From positions 1-64,000 of the forward strand of contig CAZQSM010000002.1 in assembly GCA_964596065.1 (NCBI GenBank): DNA of 64,000 nt, written 5' to 3'. Under the pieces are notes generated by a model. It had not been told where the DNA came from. It was given only the letters and a program-made list of their open reading frames with translations, and made no database searches. The stretch's first letter is position 1. Every line of letters starts with the position of its first letter. Shown here one piece after another: positions 59,886 to 64,000 of this stretch. This stretch comes from SZUA-254 sp964596065 (GTDB taxonomy: Bacteria; Bacteroidota; Ignavibacteria; UBA10030; SZUA-254). The translations under genes and the position numbers were made by a program.

Positions 59886-60980
59886 ATGAGCGTCAAACTG
59901 CAGCGGATCGGCATCCTCACCGGCGGCGGAGACTGCCCCGGACTCAACGCGGTGATCAGGGGGATCAGCAAACCCGCGATGAAATTCTATCACTCGACGG
60001 TGATCGGGATCCAGGACGGTTTCGAGGGGCTGGTGGAGGGGTCGATGAAGGAGCTCTCCTGGCTCGACGTCTCCGGGATCATCTCCCTCGGAGGCACGAT
60101 CCTCGGCACGTCGAACAAGGGCGACCCCTTCCGGTACCCGACGGTGAAGGAAGGCGCCGAAACTGTCGCAGACTGCTCGGAGCGGGCGATGGAACACTAC
60201 CGGAAGTGGAACCTCGACGTCCTCTTCGCCATCGGCGGCGACGGGACGATGCACATCGCGAACAGGTTTTCGGCGATGGGGATGAACGTGATCGGGATCC
60301 CCAAGACGATCGACAACGACCTCGACGGCACCGACGTGACCTTCGGGTACGACACCGCGCTCCAGATCTCGATGGAGGCGATCGACCGCCTCCACACGAC
60401 CGCGTCGTCCCACCACCGGGTGATGGTCGTGGAAGTCATGGGCCGCTACGCGGGCTGGATCGCGCTCGGCTCGGGCCTGGCCGCGGGGGCCGACATCATC
60501 CTGATCCCGGAAATTCCCTTCCGGTGGGAAAGCATCTACCGGAGGGTCCTGGAACGGAGCCTGGGCGCCCGGTTCAGCATCGTCACGGTCGCCGAGGGCG
60601 CGATGCCCGAGGACGGGGAACCGGTGGTGAAGGAACACGACCCGAAACGGACCGACCCGGTCAGGCTCGGCGGCATCGGGGACCTGGTGGCCGCGCGAAT
60701 CACCGGGCAGACCGGCCTCGAAACGAGGGTCACGGTCCTCGGGCACCTCCAGCGCGGCGGCAGTCCGACGGCGTACGACAGGGTGCTCGCGTCGAAGTTC
60801 GGCGTCATGGCGCTCGAGGCGGCCTCGCGCGGGGAATTCGGGAGGATGGTCAGCCTGCGGGGAACGGAAGTCGTCACGGTAAAGCTCCTGGATGCCATCG
60901 GGAAGCGGAAGGTGGTCGAACCCGGGTCGCAGATCGTGACCGCCGCGCGGGGGACGGGCATCGTCTTCGGGGATAGTTGA
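59886..60980 (+). CDS. 6-phosphofructokinase
   Basis: A 364-residue protein with ILTGGGDCPGLNAVIRG at the start, the phosphoryl-donor motif FAIGGDGTMHIA (about 117), PKTIDNDLDGTDVTFGYDTA with the catalytic Asp (about 140), VEVMGRYAGWIAL, VLGHLQRGGSPTA. Gly in GGDGT favours ATP over PPi, while Lys in PKTIDND is usually seen in PPi-related and mixed clades. It is probably ATP-dependent, but the mix is worth noting. It starts 4 bp after the AddB-like gene. Confidence 0.93.
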   Translation: MSVKLQRIGILTGGGDCPGLNAVIRGISKPAMKFYHSTVIGIQDGFEGLVEGSMKELSWLDVSGIISLGGTILGTSNKGDPFRYPTVKEGAETVADCSERAMEHYRKWNLDVLFAIGGDGTMHIANRFSAMGMNVIGIPKTIDNDLDGTDVTFGYDTALQISMEAIDRLHTTASSHHRVMVVEVMGRYAGWIALGSGLAAGADIILIPEIPFRWESIYRRVLERSLGARFSIVTVAEGAMPEDGEPVVKEHDPKRTDPVRLGGIGDLVAARITGQTGLETRVTVLGHLQRGGSPTAYDRVLASKFGVMALEAASRGEFGRMVSLRGTEVVTVKLLDAIGKRKVVEPGSQIVTAARGTGIVFGDS

Positions 60981-61588
60981 CGCCGCTTCCGACCGCGCTG
61001 CTCCTGAGGGCCTACTCGGAAGGGTTCTTCCCGATGGCCGATCCGCTGGACGGGCGGATCGGGTGGTATTCGCCCGATCCCAGGGCGATTATTCCGCTCG
61101 ACGCGTTCCGTATTTCACGGAGTCTGCGAAGGGCCGTGGAGCGGAAGGTCTTCGCGGTCACGACCGACCTCGATTTCCCCGCGGTGATCACGCGCTGCGC
61201 CGGCCGCCCCGAGACCTGGATCTCGCGTGACATCGAGGCGGCCTACACAACGCTGTGGCGGGAGGGCCACGCACACAGCGTGGAATGCCGTTCCGGCGGG
61301 GAACTCGCGGGCGGCCTCTACGGCGTCTCCCTCGGAGGGGCCTTTTTCGGGGAATCGATGTTCAGCCTGCGTCCCGACGCCTCCAAGGTCGCCCTGGTCC
61401 ATCTCGTAAGGATGCTCCGCGAGGGGGGATTCACCCTCCTCGACGTCCAGTACCCCACCCCCCACCTGGAGCGTTTCGGGGCGGTCGAAATACCGCGGAC
61501 CCGTTATCTCGCGCTCCTGGCCGATTCCCTTCAAAAAACCGCGAAATTTCAATCCCCCGGCATCATCCCCGGGGATCCCGATGGTTGA
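60977..61588 (+). CDS. aat: Leucyl/phenylalanyl-tRNA--protein transferase
   Basis: A 203-residue protein with the Aat order: LLRAYSEGFFPMADP, IGWYSPDPRAIIPLDAF, TWISRDIEAAYTTLWREGHAHSVECR, GGLYGVSLGGAFFGESMFS and LLDVQYPTPHLERFGA. It adds Leu/Phe to N-terminal Lys/Arg for N-end rule degradation. TTG 60977 overlaps the stop of pfk. Confidence 0.93.
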   Translation: MTPLPTALLLRAYSEGFFPMADPLDGRIGWYSPDPRAIIPLDAFRISRSLRRAVERKVFAVTTDLDFPAVITRCAGRPETWISRDIEAAYTTLWREGHAHSVECRSGGELAGGLYGVSLGGAFFGESMFSLRPDASKVALVHLVRMLREGGFTLLDVQYPTPHLERFGAVEIPRTRYLALLADSLQKTAKFQSPGIIPGDPDG

Positions 61589-61613
61589 CACTCTGGATAT
61601 TAATCGGTAATTT
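61585..61613 (+). promoter_or_regulatory. Consensus-like promoter of the partner-switch genes
   Basis: TTGACA (61585-61590), a 17-bp spacer, and TAATTT (61608-61613), about 30 bp before ATG 61645. It is the cleanest promoter in the window. A TTGACA box is more sigma70-like than most sites here. Confidence 0.6.
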
Positions 61614-61644
61614 GCCACATTCCCGTACGATTATTCCATCGGAA

Positions 61645-61995
61645 ATGATCATCGAAGAAACCAGTGTCGGTGGCGTCGACGTGTTTCGGCTCAAGGGTGA
61701 TTTCATCAGCGAACCCGACCAGACGAAATTCCAGCAGAAGGTCAGAGACCTCGTCCACGGGGGAGTCACCAGGCTGGTCGTGGACCTGCACGACGTCCAT
61801 TACATCAACAGTTGCGGTATCGGTTCCCTCGTCGGGGCCCTGACGACCCTCCGCCGATCGGGCGGCGACATCCACCTCGCCGAAACCACGCGCGAGGTCA
61901 GGAGCGTCTTCGAAACCGCCCAGCTCGAACTGATATTTCATTTTCATTCCACCGTCCAGGACGCCATCGGCGCCATCGGTCGGAAGACCCTTTAA
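61645..61995 (+). CDS. STAS-domain anti-sigma factor antagonist
   Basis: A 116-residue protein with the STAS pattern: GVDVFRLKGDFISEPDQTKF, LVVDLHDVHYINSCGIGSLVGAL. The Ser in INSCGIG aligns with the phosphorylated Ser of SpoIIAA/RsbV (position after the usual Asp). It should bind the kinase encoded at 62094 and release the sigma factor. Confidence 0.88.
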   Translation: MIIEETSVGGVDVFRLKGDFISEPDQTKFQQKVRDLVHGGVTRLVVDLHDVHYINSCGIGSLVGALTTLRRSGGDIHLAETTREVRSVFETAQLELIFHFHSTVQDAIGAIGRKTL

Positions 61996-62093
61996 CCAGC
62001 CACCGGGGGAGAACCACCCGCGGTCCATCATCGGTCCATTGTCCCCGGACGGGTCCGGGGGCCGGCCATTTCGTTCCCGCATCGAGCATCGGC

Positions 62094-62498
62094 ATGGAGA
62101 AAAAGTTCAGCAAGGATTTCGGTTCCCTCGACCGGATCGACGCGTTCGTCAGGTCGTTCGCGGCCGGACGCGGCCTCGACGAGGGCACCGTGTTCACGCT
62201 CAATTTCGTAATCGAGGAGATCTTCACCAACATGGTCAAGTACCAGCCCACCGCCGCGAATGACGTCCTGATCGGACTCTCGATCGACGGCGGTTCGGTT
62301 ACCGTCAAGATGGTCGACTACGGGGTGCGATACTTCGACCCGACGTCCGCTCCCCCGGTCGACACCGGGAAACCGCTCTCGGAGAGGCGCCCGGGCGGCC
62401 TCGGCGTCCACCTGGTGAAGCAGTACATGGACGACTTCAATTACGAGTATGTGGGTTCCGACAGCATCATCACACTGACAAAAAAACTGAAGGTTTAG
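62094..62498 (+). CDS. RsbW/SpoIIAB-like anti-sigma factor kinase
   Basis: A 134-residue GHKL ATPase: N-box FVIEEIFTNMVKYQP, G1 MVDYGVRYFDP, G2 RPGGLGVHLVKQYMDDF. Such kinases phosphorylate their STAS partner and hold the sigma factor inactive. Flanked by two STAS genes, it could serve either. Confidence 0.88.
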   Translation: MEKKFSKDFGSLDRIDAFVRSFAAGRGLDEGTVFTLNFVIEEIFTNMVKYQPTAANDVLIGLSIDGGSVTVKMVDYGVRYFDPTSAPPVDTGKPLSERRPGGLGVHLVKQYMDDFNYEYVGSDSIITLTKKLKV

Positions 62499-62499
62499 C

Positions 62500-62784
62500 A
62501 TGTTCGACGCGACAATACCGGGGGAGGGACGGATCCTGCTCTCCGGACGATTTGATGCGGCCCAGGTCGAGAAGGCGAGGGCCGTCTTCGACCTGGTGAA
62601 CGTCCATACGGTGGTGGATTTCGCCCAACTCGATTATATCTCGAGCGCCGGACTCGGGATACTCCTGATGACCCAACGGCGCCTGAAGGAGTCGGGGACC
62701 GGCCTGAAGCTGATCAACATGAACAAGCATATCAGGGACGTCTTCCAGTACGCGGGTTTCGACAAGATTTTTGAAATCGCTTGA
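62500..62784 (+). CDS. STAS-domain anti-sigma factor antagonist (second)
   Basis: A 94-residue STAS protein: GRFDAAQVEKARAVFDLVN, VVDFAQLDYISSAGLGILLMTQRRL, GLKLINMNKHIRDVFQYAGFD. The ISSAGLG motif keeps a Ser at the phosphoacceptor position. It starts 2 bp after the kinase stop, so the two are co-translated. Confidence 0.88.
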   Translation: MFDATIPGEGRILLSGRFDAAQVEKARAVFDLVNVHTVVDFAQLDYISSAGLGILLMTQRRLKESGTGLKLINMNKHIRDVFQYAGFDKIFEIA

Positions 62785-62881
62785 AAAAAGTCCGTTATCC
62801 GGCCCGTTTTGGCATGTTTAAGCGCCCGGGAGGATGTTTCGGCGGAGATCCCAACTTTTTCCCTGATCGCCTGTACTTCCA

Positions 62882-63415
62882 ATGACCGAAGACCAGACAC
62901 TGGTCCGGCGATACCTCGGCGGAGAGCGCGGGGCCTTCGAACCCCTGGTGGACCGGTACCAGAAGACGATCTACAATGTCGCGCTCCGGATGGCCCGCGA
63001 TCCGGACGACGCCGCGGACATCACGCAAAACGTCTTCATCAAGGCGTCGGAAAAACTGGGGAGTTACGATCCGAAGTACAAGTTTTTCAGCTGGATCTAC
63101 AGGATCGCGGTCAACGAGTCGCTGAATTTCGTCGGGTCGAAGCGGAGGAACGACGAATTGCCGGAGGACCTGGTCTCCGGCGAGGGCAATCCGGAAGAGA
63201 TGCTCCAGGCGGGGATGCTTTCACACTCGGTCGAGGAAGGGCTCGCGAAACTGACCGACGACAACCGGATCGTGATCATCCTCCGCCACTTCGAAGAGCT
63301 GTCGTACGACGAGATCGGCTTCATCCTCGACCTGCCCGTGAAAACGGTCAAATCGCGGCTCTTCACGGCGAGGCAATCACTGAAAAAAATTTTATTACAG
63401 AAATTCGAACAATGA
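62882..63415 (+). CDS. ECF-type RNA polymerase sigma factor
   Basis: A 177-residue protein with region 2 (ALRMARDPDDAADITQNVFIKASEKL, KYKFFSWIYRIAVNESLNF) and region 4 (LTDDNRIVIILRHFEELSYDEIGFILDLPVKTVKSRLF). No region 3. Its stop overlaps the downstream anti-sigma gene (ATGA). It follows the partner-switch genes by about 100 bp. Confidence 0.93.
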   Translation: MTEDQTLVRRYLGGERGAFEPLVDRYQKTIYNVALRMARDPDDAADITQNVFIKASEKLGSYDPKYKFFSWIYRIAVNESLNFVGSKRRNDELPEDLVSGEGNPEEMLQAGMLSHSVEEGLAKLTDDNRIVIILRHFEELSYDEIGFILDLPVKTVKSRLFTARQSLKKILLQKFEQ

Positions 63416-64000
63416 AACCAACGGATTATCGGGAACTGGTCTACCGGGAACTCGACGGGGACCTCACGCCGGAGGAGTCGGCGAAGCTCGGGGAGATGCT
63501 CGCCTCCGATCCGGAAGCGCGCATGTTCCACGACGAATGCCGCTCGATGTTCGCGATGCTGCGGGAAATCCCCAGGCGGGAGCCGTCGTCCCAGTTGAAG
63601 AAGAAGATCCTCAACAGCATTAAACCGCCGGCGCCCACTCGCCGGCATTCCATCATTCACACAATCACATCAACATTCACTTTTTCACAATATCAGGAGG
63701 TCGGTATGAAAAACAAGCTCATCATCGGCGGAGCGCTGGCCGCGGTCGCGGTCCTCTACTTCGCGGTTCTGTATCCCTGGCCGTCGGAATCCGAACTGTT
63801 CGGGACCATCGGCGGGGCCAAGAAATACCGTTCCGAGCAGATCGCCGACAAGGACGTCGTCCTGGAAGGGCAGGAAAACTCGACAGACGGTTCTTCGGGC
63901 GGATCGGCAAACGACGGCGGCCTCGGCCGCTCGGCGGAAGTCTTCCGCAGCGCGGACGTGCAGAAGCTCGCGGAGATCGCCCGCACCGCCGACGTGCAGA
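63412..64000 (+). CDS. Anti-sigma factor, frame runs into a second gene (partial)
   Basis: ATG 63412 opens a frame whose first ~65 residues (YRELVYRELDGDLTPEESAKL, SDPEARMFHDECRSMFAML) look like the sigma-binding zf-HC2-like domain without a clear zinc site. An AT-rich, non-conserved stretch follows, then GGAGG at 63696-63700 and ATG 63706, opening MKNKLIIGGALAAVAVLYFAVLYP (membrane helix) and GTIGGAKKYRSEQIADKDVVL. No stop separates them: the frame is continuous to the window edge. Either two genes with an in-frame link, or a natural single anti-sigma protein with a membrane helix. Confidence 0.65.
   Translation, partial: MKPTDYRELVYRELDGDLTPEESAKLGEMLASDPEARMFHDECRSMFAMLREIPRREPSSQLKKKILNSIKPPAPTRRHSIIHTITSTFTFSQYQEVGMKNKLIIGGALAAVAVLYFAVLYPWPSESELFGTIGGAKKYRSEQIADKDVVLEGQENSTDGSSGGSANDGGLGRSAEVFRSADVQKLAEIARTADVQ

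Noticed and set aside
61645..62784. Loss of the phosphorylatable Ser in the two STAS proteins
   Set aside because: At first INSCGIG and ISSAGLG looked like substitutions. Numbering against SpoIIAA (Asp57-Ser58-Ser59-Gly60) shows the first Ser after the Asp position is the phosphoacceptor, and both proteins keep it.
1..64000. tRNA, rRNA, CRISPR arrays, insertion sequences, integrase
   Set aside because: None recognised by eye on either strand. A tRNAscan-SE and an ISfinder search would be needed to exclude them fully.

Overview
The window looks like chromosomal DNA from a GC-rich member of the FCB superphylum (Bacteroidota, Ignavibacteriota or a relative). The clues are a C-terminal sorting domain with an NYPNPFNP core (52513-53229), a secreted family with the LDLDGNG..DFIRVV motif (27689-28453), an HMA-AraC copper regulator, and TATATT-type promoter boxes. 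No rRNA, tRNA, CRISPR array, transposase or integrase was seen. The assignment is an inference from protein families, not from a phylogeny.

Region 1 (1 to about 11.2 kb, degenerate to about 13.6 kb) is a cluster of integron gene cassettes without an integrase in view. Fourteen attC-type recombination sites alternate with small genes, all read on the plus strand, and a fifteenth site lies at 13534-13626. Several cassettes show the diagnostic complementarity between the first bases of the cassette and the first bases of its own attC. The cargo is typical of integron arrays: a ParE/RelE toxin-antitoxin pair with an operator, an MntA/HepT pair whose HepT is cut by a nonsense codon, twin secreted proteins, DoxX, DUF5655 and DUF2007 proteins, a lipoprotein, a methyltransferase and a large SLC13-type transporter. 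The attC sites fall into a long family (about 166 bp), a shorter family (about 115 bp) and two 64-bp forms. If an integrase exists it should lie left of position 1.

Region 2 (about 11.7-23.1 kb) holds many single small enzymes and domain proteins: methyltransferases, four short VOC/DUF proteins, MOSC, hemerythrin, cupin, DUF1330, isochorismatase and an SDR. Two genes here are visibly decaying: DUF1330 has lost its stop, and a cysteine synthase-like gene carries a frameshift, an internal deletion and loss of the PLP lysine.

Region 3 (23.2-41.2 kb) carries a CocE-hydrolase/histidine-phosphatase fusion, MgtE, several membrane proteins, and a copper module: HMA-AraC regulator, CopZ-like chaperone, CopA ATPase. 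It continues with a GT39-like membrane protein, a metal-binding-domain phosphatase with a sialidase-like protein, HemN, and a SPOR protein on the minus strand.

Region 4 (41.4-48.4 kb) has a very long coiled-coil protein ending in a receiver domain, a PD40 propeller, an OHCU decarboxylase-like protein lacking the usual catalytic motif (minus strand), an amidohydrolase and a kynureninase-like enzyme. Region 5 (48.5-52.5 kb) is a molybdenum cofactor operon: moeA, moaD, moaE, a structured leader, moaA, and a fused moaC-moaB/mog gene. Region 6 (52.5-64.0 kb) is housekeeping and signalling: sorting-domain protein, RmuC, Sua5/YrdC, a nucleotidyl cyclase, an AddB-like nuclease, PFK, Aat, then a STAS / RsbW-like kinase / STAS partner-switch set followed by an ECF sigma factor and its anti-sigma partner, which runs off the right edge.
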